DNA of 64,000 nt from Apostichopus japonicus (taxonomy: Eukaryota; Echinodermata; Holothuroidea; Aspidochirotida; Stichopodidae): assembly GCF_037975245.1 (NCBI RefSeq), contig NC_092572.1, positions 13,396,269-13,460,268 of the forward strand, given 5' to 3'. The notes beneath the pieces are model-generated. The model was not told where the DNA came from. It searched no databases and worked only from the letters and a program-made list of their open reading frames with translations. Below are positions 41,701-53,600 of the stretch, one piece after another; positions within the stretch are counted from its first letter, which is position 1, and every line of letters begins with the position of its first letter. The translations under genes were made by a program, and so were the position numbers.

Positions 41701-44108
41701 GATGACTTTTTCTAACATATCTGATACATGTGAAAAAGTCCGTTTATTTCCAATTCAACAAACTTACTAGCAAAGAAACAAAAATGGTAGTATTGATTTT
41801 ACCATTTCACTTCAGCCCCCACTTCATCTCCTACTAGAAAACAAAATTGACTAAAATATGTGCACGTATTTATACTTCTAACGCAAACGAAGATGACATC
41901 ATATGACGACACAATGAAACACTGTGGAAACTATCTGGCTTCTCTAAAGTAATTGTAACTGAAAACTAAAAGGTCATCATACTCACTGGCAGCATCTAAC
42001 TGTACTATTTCTTCTACAAAGACAGCATCTGAGTAAATGCAAAGAATGGAGTAACGACCATAGTCTTCATACTTCACGTCGTAAATTATCAAGGCTCCTT
42101 TGTCGGTAATGTCGTAATGTCCCTCTTCCCATGTAGGTACTGTCCTTTTTCCACCAACTATCTTCACAATGGGAATTGAAGAGGACGTCTTGTCTTTGTA
42201 CCAGTATACTTCATCGAAATTGTCCAACTTGCAATCCATTGACACATTTTTACCAATAAGAGCGTAATTCCTTCTACTGCAATGAATTGTGTTACCTAAG
42301 GATAAAATATACAAATATGGAGTAGATTACAGCTAAACTGAGAGATGAATGTTGCATATCAAGGAAGAGGGGGCGTTGTGGTCAAGTGGTTAAGGCAGTG
42401 GACTTGTGATCTAAGGATAACAGGTTCGAGCCCTGGCCAGATCATTGCGTTGTGTCCTTGGGCAAGGCACTTTATCTCCATTGCCTCTCTTCACCCAGGT
42501 GAATAAATGGGGACATTCGAGGTGACTTGTAAATAGAGTTGCGTGCTGGTTATGGACTATTGTTGCTTCTGCAAGTAACTCACCCAAAAATGTCAAACAA
42601 ATATTGGTTCTACGAACTTTTCCTCAAACTGCAAGCTACTTAACACATATTGTTTAACACAAATATTATGCACCCTATGGGAAGTCCCCCAGGGGACACG
42701 TGGCTGTGGTGCACTGTGGTGCCCCAGGAGAGATTGTTTGAATTGTGCACACTTTGGTGTGTAGGTGTGACAAGTTACCAATGACCAGGGTTAAGTACAG
42801 CGCGGCGAGACTTTATTGTAAGTTGCGCTATATAAGAACTGTGAATTACTATATTATTATATCGAAACATGATCGCAACAGTCTCGGAAATGGAAGTAAT
42901 GTATTTTTCGAAAGGACCTTTCTAAATTAATCTTCGTATTTTTTATCAATAATAAATAAAAGGAGTAAGGTCCACTCAGTTGAATATATCTTCACGAATT
43001 TCTGAAAAATGGTTATGGACTATTGTTGCTTCTGCAAGTAACTCACCCAAAAATGTCAAACAAATATTGGTTCTACGAACTTTTCCTCAAACTGCAAGCT
43101 ACTTAACACATATTGTTTAACACAAATATTAACTATTCTCATTACTTTATCTCATTAGGCTGCATTGTATTTTATTGTAATTATGTGTCATTTTTTTTAT
43201 CTTGCTCTGCTAAATTTTATGTCCTATCCATTGCTGGTCGTGCAAGATGCGCAATGTTAACAAGATCGTAGGCTCGCCCTGATTCTTCCATGAAAAGCTC
43301 GTTCTCTGAACCTCACTTAGCCAAGTCTCTGAATTGTACTATTTCGAATAAGGCTATCATGCAAGACTTCATGGTATGCCTGATATCAAATAAAACATTA
43401 CCGTATGGAATTTGTGCTACTCTTCCGTCAAAGTCAGCCGTGGACAGGGCTTGACATTGGCTTGCACACGCTAGAATTGGTGCTGAAATACATTTGCACT
43501 TATTAAAATGTCATCGTATTTGTTCAATAAATTGTTAAGTGCACTAAAGCTGCCCAATATATGAAACGTTCAACAAGGAGGCTGGTCGTTGACATTACGT
43601 TGCCACTATCCGGATTGTATGTTACATTCACAGATTCGTAGCAAATCGTCAGTCAGTGTTTTTCCCAGTAAGTTTCTGTATGTGCTTTTGAAGACAGTTT
43701 GTTCGTTTATTGTCGCAGTAGTTACTTCCTTTAGGTCTAAACCAACAGTGTAAATATGGTTTATCTTTAGTTGAAATACGACCCATTCAATGCGGAAAAT
43801 GGAAACCAAATCTAACACCGATGTTTGTTATTTTCTAGGTCTACATACTTCGTTATTTTGCCACAAAACCACTTGACTAGATAATCAATTAAAGGGTGTT
43901 TCCTTTGAAATATTTTCTTTGTTGCAGTATGCTCGGAATTGATTGCAATAAAAAGCTGATATCAAGTCTACCACAGCACAACCCGAGTTAATTGTTTACA
44001 ATAATGATATAAATGAATTGTTTAGTACGCTAAGTATGAAGTCATATACTTGACCGCAGAAAACAGGCAAATGACAAGCAAAGAAATGTTTACTATATGA
44101 GCAGCCAT
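36278..44108 (-). CDS. Gene N: Ig-like transmembrane receptor with cytoplasmic NACHT domain (multi-exon)
   Basis: Minus-strand exons, in order, are: a probable signal peptide (44108-44055), 43811-43626, 43482-43402, an Ig V-like exon 42295-41987, a second Ig-like exon 41591-41265, a transmembrane exon (40686-40536), a linker exon 39256-39213, a NACHT exon 38328-36682 and a last exon 36487-36278. All junctions from 43811 on agree in phase (1,1,1,1,1,0,0). NACHT is the STAND-type ATPase of NLR sensors, which are normally cytosolic. Here the model places it behind an Ig ectodomain and one membrane helix. If correct, ligand binding outside would couple directly to a NACHT switch inside. Weak points are the unresolved junction of the signal exon and the chance that the NACHT exon is a separate gene. 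Its exon starts only one codon before an ATG. Confidence 0.68.
36682..38328 (-). CDS. Gene N NACHT exon
   Basis: This single 1,647-bp exon has phase 0-0, with acceptor CCTAGAG before 38328 and donor AAATAAG/gtaagt after 36682. Numbering from the ATG at 38325, KPLPWGREIHIKHVYTA (20-36) is the short segment that often precedes NACHT in invertebrate NLRs. Walker A is AALGHGKSTL (71-80), with the first Gly of GxxxxGK replaced by Ala. Walker B is IVIDGFDEI (147-155), and VTSRE (194-198) is the sensor. Residues 240-550 are helical, with no LRR or WD repeats. The Lys and Ser of Walker A and the Asp-Glu of Walker B are present, so nucleotide binding is plausible. Confidence 0.85.
38691..38785. repeat. 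TA microsatellite
   Basis: An AT dinucleotide run of about 95 bp with two TTT interruptions. It lies just upstream of the NACHT exon, within an intron of N on the other strand. Confidence 0.92.
39213..39256 (-). CDS. Gene N juxtamembrane linker exon, 44 nt
   Basis: On the minus strand the acceptor TTTCTCTGCAG precedes 39256 and the donor CTG/gtaagt follows 39213. It runs from phase 1 to phase 0 and encodes HNTNRRNNNNVEVAL when joined to the transmembrane exon. This is the phase change needed to enter the NACHT exon, which supports a single transcript. Confidence 0.7.
39674..39934. repeat. Imperfect fold-back (MITE-like) element
   Basis: Two arms of about 120 bp meet near 39807. For example GTTTTGTACCACAGTAAA at about 39701 pairs with TTTACTGTGGTACAAAAC at about 39897, and GTGCTATTAAG with CCTAATAGCAC further in. 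It is an intronic non-autonomous DNA element or snap-back. No clear target duplication was found. Confidence 0.7.
40536..40686 (-). CDS. Gene N transmembrane exon
   Basis: On the minus strand the acceptor GTTCATGCAG precedes the exon and the donor AATC/gtaagt follows it, with phase 1-1. It encodes DRCFVSATPTLSLEHSVPTF, FEDHWLFALMIALLLIVLC and TFVCIYFAIKRN. That is one hydrophobic helix of about 23 residues followed by basic residues. The end coordinates may be off by one or two bases. Confidence 0.82.
41265..41591 (-). CDS. Gene N second Ig-like exon
   Basis: On the minus strand the acceptor TTCGCCTACAG precedes 41591 and the donor TCTG/gtaaga follows 41265. The exon has 327 bp and phase 1-1. 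It starts QPHQSCPAVSKCSSCQCVTA and contains NVTC, NNTRP and NHTV (possible N-glycosylation) and a LRCTVIGENDFSVSDSF strand pair. It looks like a diverged membrane-proximal Ig or fibronectin-like domain. The cysteine-rich start is unusual. Confidence 0.72.
41987..42295 (-). CDS. Gene N Ig V-like exon
   Basis: On the minus strand the acceptor ATCCTTAG precedes 42295 and the donor GCCA/gtgagt follows 41987. The exon has 309 bp and phase 1-1. KNVSMDCKLDNFDEVYWYKD holds the first Cys and the core Trp of an Ig fold. GALIIYDVKYEDYGRYSILC holds the DxGxY motif in the form EDYGRY and the second Cys two residues later than usual. Confidence 0.82.
42369..42850 (+). mobile_element. tRNA-derived SINE, interrupted
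   Basis: The head resembles a tRNA, with an A box TGGTCAAGTGG (42379-42389) and a B box GGTTCGAGCC (42423-42432). A body TTGTGTCCTTGGGCAAGGCA follows, of a kind widespread in invertebrate SINEs. The 3' part with GCGCTATATAAGAACTGTGA is at about 42669-42850. The two halves are separated by the 121-bp segment 42548-42668, which also occurs at 43011-43131. It lies in an intron of N. Confidence 0.72.
42548..42668 (+). repeat. 121-bp exact direct repeat, copy 1
   Basis: It is identical by eye to 43011-43131 from GGTTATGGACTATTGTTGC to TAACACAAATATTA. The 342 bp between the copies contain the 3' half of the SINE. Confidence 0.93.
43011..43131 (+). repeat. 121-bp exact direct repeat, copy 2
   Basis: This is the second copy of 42548-42668. 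It is flanked by unique intron sequence on the right. Confidence 0.93.
43402..43482 (-). CDS. Gene N short ectodomain exon, 27 codons
   Basis: On the minus strand the acceptor GTATTTCAG precedes 43482 and the donor TACG/gtaatg follows 43402. The exon has 81 bp and phase 1-1. It encodes PILACASQCQALSTADFDGR and VAQIPY. The domain is not recognised. Confidence 0.6.
43626..43811 (-). CDS. Gene N candidate ectodomain exon, 62 codons
   Basis: On the minus strand the acceptor GGTGTTAG precedes 43811 and the donor GAAT/gtaaca follows 43626. The exon has 186 bp and phase 1-1, compatible with the next exon. It encodes FQLKINHIYTVGLDLKEVTT, ATINEQTVFKSTYRNLLGKT and LTDDLLRICE, alternating strands and helices that look like a real protein. 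The fold is not recognised. SEA-like is one possibility. Confidence 0.5.
44055..44108 (-). CDS. Gene N probable signal-peptide exon
   Basis: An ATG at 44108 (minus) starts MAAHIVNISLLVICLFSA, a typical signal peptide. The open frame continues to 44022. The end given is the GCG/gtcaag donor, which is phase 0, whereas the next exon needs phase 1. Either the donor is different, an extra exon exists, or an upstream start is used. Confidence 0.5.
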
Positions 44109-44896
44109 TTTATCTCCGCGAAACTTGGTTGTAACAGCAACGAAACTGAAAGACATTAACGGAATATCATAACCAACCTGCCGAAGAAATGTAGGCAAAC
44201 ATTGACACAAATTATTTCATAAACAAAATTGCCAATATTGTTGTAGCTTTCAACTTCGTAGTCATTAATCTTCGTAAAATTTACCAGTCGTAAAGAGATG
44301 AGATGTTATTCCACTGTTAGTACTGTGATTTTACGATAAGGCGGAGAGTCGGTGTACTTCAACCTTGTTTCAACGATGTTATCTGTAATAATTGTATTCA
44401 TAACTAGATGCACTTTGAGCGTGCTAAATTAACCTTTTTTCAATATTGATGGAATGATTTGTTTGGTTGGGAGCCAATATACGTTTGAGGGTCACTCAAG
44501 GCATTTTACAAATATATGCCATATCGTTACATTATATAGGGTTGCTAGTTTCCTCGTTGCCTTAATTTTCCCGACAAAAATGCACTTTATATAGAGAAAA
44601 TGATATGTTAACTGTCATTTTGTGATCTGGGATGGACTAGTACATTACACCTAAACTTAGGCTTTTTATATCAGTATTTCCTTATATTTGATTAGGTTTT
44701 TCTGTGTTTTTAAAGCACCCCTGTATACAATACCGCGGTACGATTGGTATATGCGTAAACAAAAAAATGGTTTGCAGTACCTCTAACTGGAAACAAAGTA
44801 AACGGGTAGATAAGGTTGAGGTTACAGAAGTAATTACTCCTTATCAACGTTAACGGGTGTAATCACCCACAGAGAACCAAACAGATAGTCCATATA

Positions 44897-45121
<225 letters not shown>

Positions 45122-45572
45122 GTTGCTATAACGTGAAACTTTAATGGTCTTGCTACAGCTTCAATAATGTACAAACTTCTTTACTAAACGTTACTAAATC
45201 CTTAGTAACAAATATTTCTATTATGCAACAGTTTCAAATAGGTTTGTTGAATATGGGGCAATTCCGAACATGCTCAACGCCGTGTTTGTCACTGCCCCAG
45301 ACTGTCGGGTAAACACGACACGAACACCACTCACAATTAGGTTTGTAGCATAACTTAGTACTGGTATAAATATATATCCCCTGGAACATACCACACAAAG
45401 ATTATTCCATTGTCAACCCACAGCAATTATACTAGTTAATTATCTTTTTTTTTTTTGAAGTTATAAGCTGAAATGATAAGTTGTGTAACATTCTTCCACC
45501 TCCTTATAGAAATATATAAACTTGAAATTGTTGTGAGTTGAAAAATCAATAACAGTGAAAGCAACTCCCAGC

Positions 45573-45641
45573 CTCCACCAAAATTCGAACCCGAAACTCC
45601 CGCTTTATATGCGGACACCCTAACCATTAGGCTATGGACGC
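45573..45641 (-). mobile_element. tRNA-derived SINE head
   Basis: The minus strand reads like a tRNA, with A box TAGCCTAATGGTTA (45621-45634) and B box GGTTCGAATT (45582-45591). Pairing in the acceptor stem is poor and the sequence continues into a non-tRNA body (GCTGGGAGTTGCTTTCAC). It is called a SINE rather than a tRNA gene. Confidence 0.6.
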
Positions 45642-46038
45642 TAATTATGTTCAGAGGTTCGAACCCGGGAAGGAAGGTCGTAATTCCATTTTAGGCGTTT
45701 GTCACCTGTATCGAACAATACTAGTTCTGTTTTGGTGACATAATTGCCTTACTCTAGAGATCAAATATCATGCTAATGAACTCGAAATTATTTGTGATTC
45801 CTAACGTCGGATCTCGAATGAGATACTTTGGAAATACTTTGCTAATGAAATGGAGGTTAACGAAAGAGTGATTAACGTTATGCATACAATGCCATGGATT
45901 AACCTATCGCTTTTCCCTTACATGAAACTGAAATTAAAAGGAATTCGCATGATCTGTCTCAATACGGAGCTTTTCAGGTGACAAGTAGTTACTAAGACCG
46001 CTCGCTCGTTCTCTCTATTAATATATGGTTATAAATAA

Positions 46039-46040
<2 letters not shown>

Positions 46041-46090
<50 letters not shown>
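46041..46090. repeat. TA microsatellite
   Basis: A TA dinucleotide run about 450 bp upstream of the P2 start codon. Confidence 0.92.
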
Positions 46091-46092
<2 letters not shown>

Positions 46093-46534
46093 CTAACCAT
46101 TACCAAATTCACGTGCAAATACAAAATATTAGTAACATGCCTAAATATTCCAGCATTGAGACATTAATAATTCCAGATCTGATATCTTAGTACTATCTTA
46201 TTATCTAGGCATATTAAAATATTGAAATGCAAGCTATTTATACATTAAGCATTAAATTAACGCCATAATGATATCTAAATATATCTATATCAAGTAATTA
46301 AATTAGACTGTACTTAAATATCAAGATGAAAGATCGTTTAAATATGTATACATTTGATACATTGATACATCAAAAGAAAAGTTATTAGTGCGTTGATCAA
46401 TGATCGTTAACATGCACTTAGAATGTCACCTCAAAAACTCCGTAGCAGTCTTTAAACTCATCTGAATGATGTGCTATGTGACTTTACATTGCTACAATAT
46501 CACCATTAACACTCGAATGGTAAAAGTGGATATT

Positions 46535-46586
46535 ATGTATTTAAAACGTGTGTTATTATTAATGGCTGTCAGCCTAGCTTTTTCAG
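46535..46586 (+). CDS. P2 signal-peptide exon
   Basis: It encodes [17 protein letters not shown], a classical signal peptide with basic start and hydrophobic core. The donor TCAG/gtatgt follows 46586, phase 1. The start was chosen because it gives the signal peptide and phase 1 for the next exon. Confidence 0.8.
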
Positions 46587-49500
46587 GTATGTATAGTTTG
46601 TTTTCCTATGTTTATGTGAACGAATATATGACAGTACATTAATGTAAATATTGCAATTCCATTTTTAAAATAATTATTTTCTATTAACAAACAGGCTTCC
46701 CAAACGGAAAATTTCAGCAATGTTTGTGGAATACAAGTTTTAGCAAGAATGTTTCTTTGGTACCTTGCCGAGTATCTAACGACAATGATTTGTGCCTGGT
46801 GTGTCCCATGTATATTTCTGTGTCCAGCGATGTAATTTGGAGACGGCACGACGAAAGGATTTTTCTGAATGAACATCGATTGGTTGATGATAACATTTTG
46901 CGGGATGTGTGTCACCCTACATTTTCCTCCCTTTTCATCCCAACTGTTACCTTCCATAACGCAAACGAGACGTACCAATGTAAAAGTCAGAATGGAACTA
47001 CCGTGACGTTTATACTGAGAGTTATAGGTAGGTACCGATATAACGTGACATGCTTATATTCCTATTTAATACAAAATCAATCCGCTATAAAATAACTTGA
47101 GAACAGTATTGTCAGTCCCAAATATTGATATCTCTAAGGCCAAATTCATACTTAACTTGATATATTACAGACACAATTTAATTCATGCAATAAATTTTTG
47201 TTCCTTCAATTTAGTCCATCCTACACTTTCGATTTCAAAACAGTCAGCCGGGTCGTTTTGTTCAGAAATAATGAAGAGACTGGAATGCATTGCAAATGAA
47301 GTTTTGCAGCCAGTGACGATGAAGTGGACAGTGAACAACCATGAGATTTCAAGTAAAACATTTTATGAGATTTCGAATCAAACAGTTACATGGACGAAGA
47401 CATTCAACATCCTTAGGGAAACTGACGTTGTTAAATGCAAAGTGTCTGGACCGTATATCACTCAGGTCACAACGTCATTCAACTGCTCTCGAAACGATGA
47501 AGAGCTAGGTAGGTCAATTTGATTAAATTCCTAACATTCAGGTAATCATTTATCAAACTGACGAAGTCGATAATTTGATCATTCTTATTATTCCGTGACA
47601 CGCTGAGTTGAGAGACGAAGTGTCCTAAACATATCCAGGTAAACAGTTCTGTTCAATATTAATAAGCAATAATGTAATGATGTAGTTTATGTTTCATGTG
47701 ACGTTTGATGCGTAAATACATTTATATGTATATAGGTGTGTGTGTGTTCGTGGGCCCGTATGCGTGCGTATGTGAGTGTACGCAGCACAAGCCTTGACAG
47801 CGGTAGACTCGGCCCTGATATTTTGATGAGAAAAGTCTCGGCTATCTTCGTACCATAAACTAAATCGAAAGCGAAAGGTAAGTAAGAACGAGTTCATTGA
47901 GACTGCAATGTCAAGTGCAAACGTTAGTATCATTTACATAAAATATCAAATTCACCATGAAAAGAAAAACTTGAACACTTTTGTTGAACTGCAACGGCTG
48001 AACGGAACAAAGAGTATTACAGTACATTTTTGATACAAAATCTAATAGTAAAATTTAATACGAAGTTATTCAGATTGATTTAATTGATATATAACGTGAA
48101 TACTTTTGAATACTAGAAATTATATCTGAAATTAAGAATTAACTATTCTCAATGCACAAACCATTTGATTACGAGAACGGTTTTAAGTAGAAAACATAAT
48201 TTAAACAGTAAATTACATAAGTTTCTTTTATTGAACCTAGCTACAGATGAGCATAATTCAGGATCCGACGGGACGAAGTTACTACTGGTTGTCTTTACAA
48301 TCACTCTCCTTTGCTTTATTGCTTTGATCATAATCTTTACAGTCACATTCATCGTAAGGAGAAGTCAACAAAGTAAGCTGTTATGTTAGATTTACTTGTC
48401 ATGTGATGGTCTTTTTACCAAACAGCTGTTCAGAAGAAGCATTTAAATATGGTTACATACAATTTGTGAAATCCGATTAGAATAGCTATGCATAATTTTA
48501 GCAATGACGAAAGCGTTCCAAACCCTACTCATAGTGGAGAAAGATGACTAAATCCGAGGGAAGGGACAAACATCGAGAGGAAGTGAAGATGAAACTTGAA
48601 TTGAAGAGCCAACCACAACTTTAACTCAAATTTCTAGCACTCCAAATTTAAGTATTAAGATGCCATATTACATTTCTTAGCTAAAAGAAATAAGGTTTTA
48701 TTAAAGAGCACTTCTTATTTAAATAGAACGAGTTTTGGCATGGTCTCTCACCAGACACGGGGCACCTGACCACGGTGTTGCCATTCTCACCTACCCCTAC
48801 CCATATCCAGACTCAATAATCCATGTTTTGTTTTTGCAAAGAAACTCATCGTTATTAGTTATAGCTGATTCTTGAAACAAAATCTATCCCGTATTAAATT
48901 GCCGTTTTTTATTCATTTTAATTTCAGTTCATATGCTTTTAGATTCCATGTTGCACTTGTATTTATTAAACGTGGTTGTACCGATAATAAGTCCATCAGG
49001 GCGAGCAGTGTTAGCAAAGAGCTCTCTTGTTTACACACTAGGCGTGCATGGGTATTTGTAGAATACAAAAAAACTTCTGACATTGATCTCTTTCTTTCTT
49101 CTATCTTCTTCAAGGAAAACGTAGCTTTAAAGTTCAGTTGTGAGTATCCCAATGTTATTGCTACATTTATATGTTATTACCTTATTACCAAACCTTCAGT
49201 ATCCATACACTCAAAATTGTACCCACCACTTAAGTGTTGTAGATTACATCTAAAGACTTGCATAATGTTGAGTGTATTGCTTGGCGCCTCAGTGGTGTTT
49301 CCTTCGTATCACAAGAAACTTATCACAGAAAATCTAAATCGGTCCTGCTTTTCCAGTAAATAAACAGTCTTAAACTTTTATGTGGTGTTCAATTTTCTTT
49401 TTCTTCATGTTAGGACCTGGAAGTATGGAAATATTTATATTAAATATATTTGTTTGAAAAGAGCATTAAATTATTGATCTAAACTCTATTAATTCTTGTA

Positions 49501-50565
49501 AGAAAATTGTTCTAGTCAGCCCTTATTTTGCTCACTTGCCTATCATCCCAAGGCTACATTTTCTTATTTGATTTCATAGAACTCCCTTACCGGATTTACC
49601 AATTTCTGAGAACCGAATACACGAAAATGTACAATATGAATCGCCAGATGAATTACAAGGTTTCCGTTCTTTTCTTTTAAAAATCGTTTCAGACAAAGCA
49701 CAATCACATGCATCAATTGTCGTACATTATATATTCTTGAAATTAGAGAAACACGATGGCTTTAGATAGTAACCAAAGAATTGTTGTTAGAGACGACATA
49801 AATGGATATAACGTTATTTCTGACTTAAATTGTTAGGATATTTTTTACTTATTGTGTGGGTGGGTGTATTGCAAGGTATTCGTAATGTAGTTTTGATCAG
49901 ACGCCTGCATGCATATATCAACTGAGTAAGACAGGCTTTGCTGCATTTTCGTACCATTACGCAATAATCTTCCTTTGTCACTTTACATTGTATTTGAAAG
50001 TCTACCTTTAACATTTCTTCATCATTTCTGTTGTAGGCTATAAAATATGCACTCAAGTTTTGTATAAAAACTAGCTGATGCAAAAATGTACATTTAAGTC
50101 TCATCAGCTTTTCAAAGAAATATTTAAAATATTATATGCATTTCCATGTCTCATTTATAGATATTGTGTACTTTTATGGAGACAACGTTGTTTATCATCG
50201 ATCAGACATTTTGCTTGAGAAACGTCTGCAGAGCTCAGGACGTATGATAAGATGGACAGCTTCTCTTCAAAATGGGAACAGACCTCCCTTTATAGCCAAC
50301 ACTTTACCAGGTTATTATATTAACCAAACAGTTTTTAAACATGCGTGAATGTTGTTATTTCTTTCGCCTATTTAATAGTTATACAATTGTTTGATATAAA
50401 AGGGAAGAAAAGAGTTTTAATTTAGTTTGTGCCCCATAGAAATTTACTGTAAATAATTGGTTATGAAATAATGTATTAATTATTTCTATTATCTCACCAT
50501 GCGAGTAAATGATATCTATTTATGTATTTAATTATATATATATAGTTATATATATAGCTATATAG

Positions 50566-50613
<48 letters not shown>

Positions 50614-53600
50614 TAATAGGAAGATTGGAATATTAGACGTATGATAGATATGATCCTAAGGTTCATTGGTACTAGAATGTTACATATTATGAAATGTTCC
50701 CATATATATTTTCCTTCGTATTTTACCCCGCCCAAATCATTTCCAGACATGGGTGAGTTGAAAGTAGACTATTATTATTATAATAACGTGATTTTCATGT
50801 GCAACAATAAATGATCTGATGTCTACTACATGGTTAATTTGACGATATCATATTTGGGGCAGTAAATACAACCAGATGACCAAGACTTTAATACATCACA
50901 TTCTATAACATCGTAAGGTGATCAAAATTACTAGGAAAACCAATGTTCTAATGTCCCCTTCACCTCCCTGTCTCACACATGCACACGCACGAATACAGTG
51001 CGTAGACATGCCCACAGTTGTCTATCGACAAAACGACAATGTTCACGGCTCGTACAATGTCGGTAACCTCTGCCTCTGCTGGTACTCTCTTACTGGTGAA
51101 CAGAAGCCCCTGTCCCTCCAATTCTAACCAAAACTGTGACTATTTGGGTACATTCACGTGTTGAAGTTCTTGATCCATATAAAACCGTTAGCCACTCAAT
51201 CAGCTTAGACAAAGATCGCTGAGCTTTTGTCGGTTACACACGTCTACAACCGTCAGAGTTGTAATTATGAATATATTCACATACCTGTGTGTGTTTGTGC
51301 ATGTTTTTTCCCTCTCTCCCTCTTTTATTTATTTATATTTATTTTTTTGGTTATTTCTTTCTTCTTGTTCATTTCTTTGGGCTTATGATTTCTTCCTTAT
51401 ATTACAGATTCTTCATCAAGGGATGATTGGTGTGAGATTCGATTGTTTGCAGAATATCTTCGTAGCATACCAAAACATGTGAATATTGTCGACATCGTGG
51501 GATGTGACACTAATAAAAGTACCGTAATAAAACCCTTTTTTATAATTCTTTTTTATTTATAAAATAATAAAACTTGATATTCTTTTTCGTGATACGAATC
51601 CCAAAATTTAATGTAAGAGAAAACATCTTTGTTGTTAAATGTTTGAAAAAAAATACGTTTCTTTATATTGTATTCTTGACAGCCCCTCACTTCATTTACA
51701 CTGAATATGTAACAAATGGAACACTGAAAGACTTCCTGGGTCAAAGTTCAGATGGATGTGAATATTCAACATCTATTTACAGCCCTCATGATGACTCAGC
51801 TACCGCGTATGTAAAAATAAAACAGTTGGCGTCGTTCTGCTATGAGGTTTTGGATGCAATGATTTTTCTAGAATCAATAGACGTAAGTTGTGAAACGTAT
51901 AGGCTAGCTAATAATGTAAAACGTGTCAATAAAAACAGCCATGTTTTTATTTCTAGTGATCGTCACCACCAACTGGCGTTCCTGCTCTCAATGATGGTGT
52001 TCGATTACCGTCTGAAGAACACGTTAGCCTAAGCAAGTGAAATAATAGCTAAAGGCATAATCATATTTGACCTGCTCCTCTCATAGTTCTAGAACTATAC
52101 GTGTAAATGTGTCTATTAGGACGAAAGGTTAATAATATTGACGCACAACTAATTTACAGGATTCTTAATATGATACAAATATATTTGGGTTCCTTTACTT
52201 TAAAGTTACTACATTCTAGAATTAATACCTATGCGTTGCCAACCAGATAAAGTCAAGTATTGTTGGGTGAAATGCTATTCTAGTCAATTATCTTTATATA
52301 AAATTGCATTCTTGTATTTTCATGTTAAATTCCATCGAGACCACAGACGAATATTTGCCCACGAGACATAAACTTGTTATTTGATTTATCACTCTAACAC
52401 ACGCATCAGTAATAAAATACGTCAAGAAATATTGTGGTAGTTGCAATATTTCATGACTAAAGTAAATATATCGTGCCCATATATATATATATATCTGATT
52501 TCTATTAAAGGAGCACTTGCATTAGGTATAGGTATATTTATTGTGATATTGTAAGTTCAGATGATTATATTCCACTGATTATAATTTCTCAGTGCGATCA
52601 TCCTGGAGTTTGTGCCAAAAAGGTTCTTATGAATTCCAGAGATGTCTGTAAATTATATGATTTCAACGCCTGTTCTACCACCAAGAAGTTTATATCCGGC
52701 ATAGACTTTGAGGTACGTACTGTATGGAAACCTTATGTGGGACAAATAACTCAAAATGTGTATTTTGGCTTAAGATCCACTTTATATTTACTTCAACTTG
52801 AAACATCACATCGCATGAACTGATAACTTTGTAAAATATATTTAATTTTCTTATATGTCCAATTAAACTTTCTTAAAGTGGATAAAGTACATAGTTAACA
52901 TATGTTAGTTGATTTGAATGCTAAAGGAAGTTAAAATCACAATCTTGTTATCATGTAATCAAAATCATGTAATTTATATAAAACTGATGGCGCTAACCAA
53001 CTTAGATGTTTCAATGTAAACTTGGAAAAGTGCCCCTCTTTGTGTGTGTCGCAGGTACTTCAGGCTTAGCTGCCTCAAAACGTTTTTCTGCTTCCATCAG
53101 AATAGATCGCCGATGACATTGTACCCTCCACTATAACATTAAGTCGTTTTAAAATTTACGAGGTATCACGTAAATGTATATATTTTACTGACACTATACT
53201 ATAATTTGCAGAGATGCAGCCGGCTCCCATGGTTTGCACCAGAAACAATATTCAAACGTGAATACAGTCGTTCGAGTGATTCCTGGTCTTTTGCAGTATT
53301 CATGTGGGAGGTCTACTCAAACGGTAAAATAACGATGATACCAATTTGGTCAAGGAAGCTACCATGCTAGAAAGAATGTTTCACTGACTGTTTCACTGAG
53401 CCAGAAAAACAAAATATTATGTGTATTCTCTCTATTGCTTGCACCAAATGAAGTTATAAAAGCTCACTTTGTATTTTTGTTGCATAAATGACTGAAAACC
53501 CTGACAAATGAATGAAATGATATGTTACATTAGTATGAGTCTTGCATATAGTTCAAGATTTTAAACGTTTAAACCAGTTGGCATTTTCCTACAGATCTGA

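Noticed and set aside
42369-42443. tRNA gene
   Set aside because: A and B boxes are present but stem pairing is poor and a SINE body follows directly.
45573-45641. tRNA gene on the minus strand
   Set aside because: It looks like a degenerate SINE head with poor acceptor pairing, running into non-tRNA sequence.
48872-49363. 163-codon open frame in a P2 intron as a gene or exon
   Set aside because: There is no recognised motif, no flanking splice sites of a fitting phase, and another long frame on the opposite strand in the same place.
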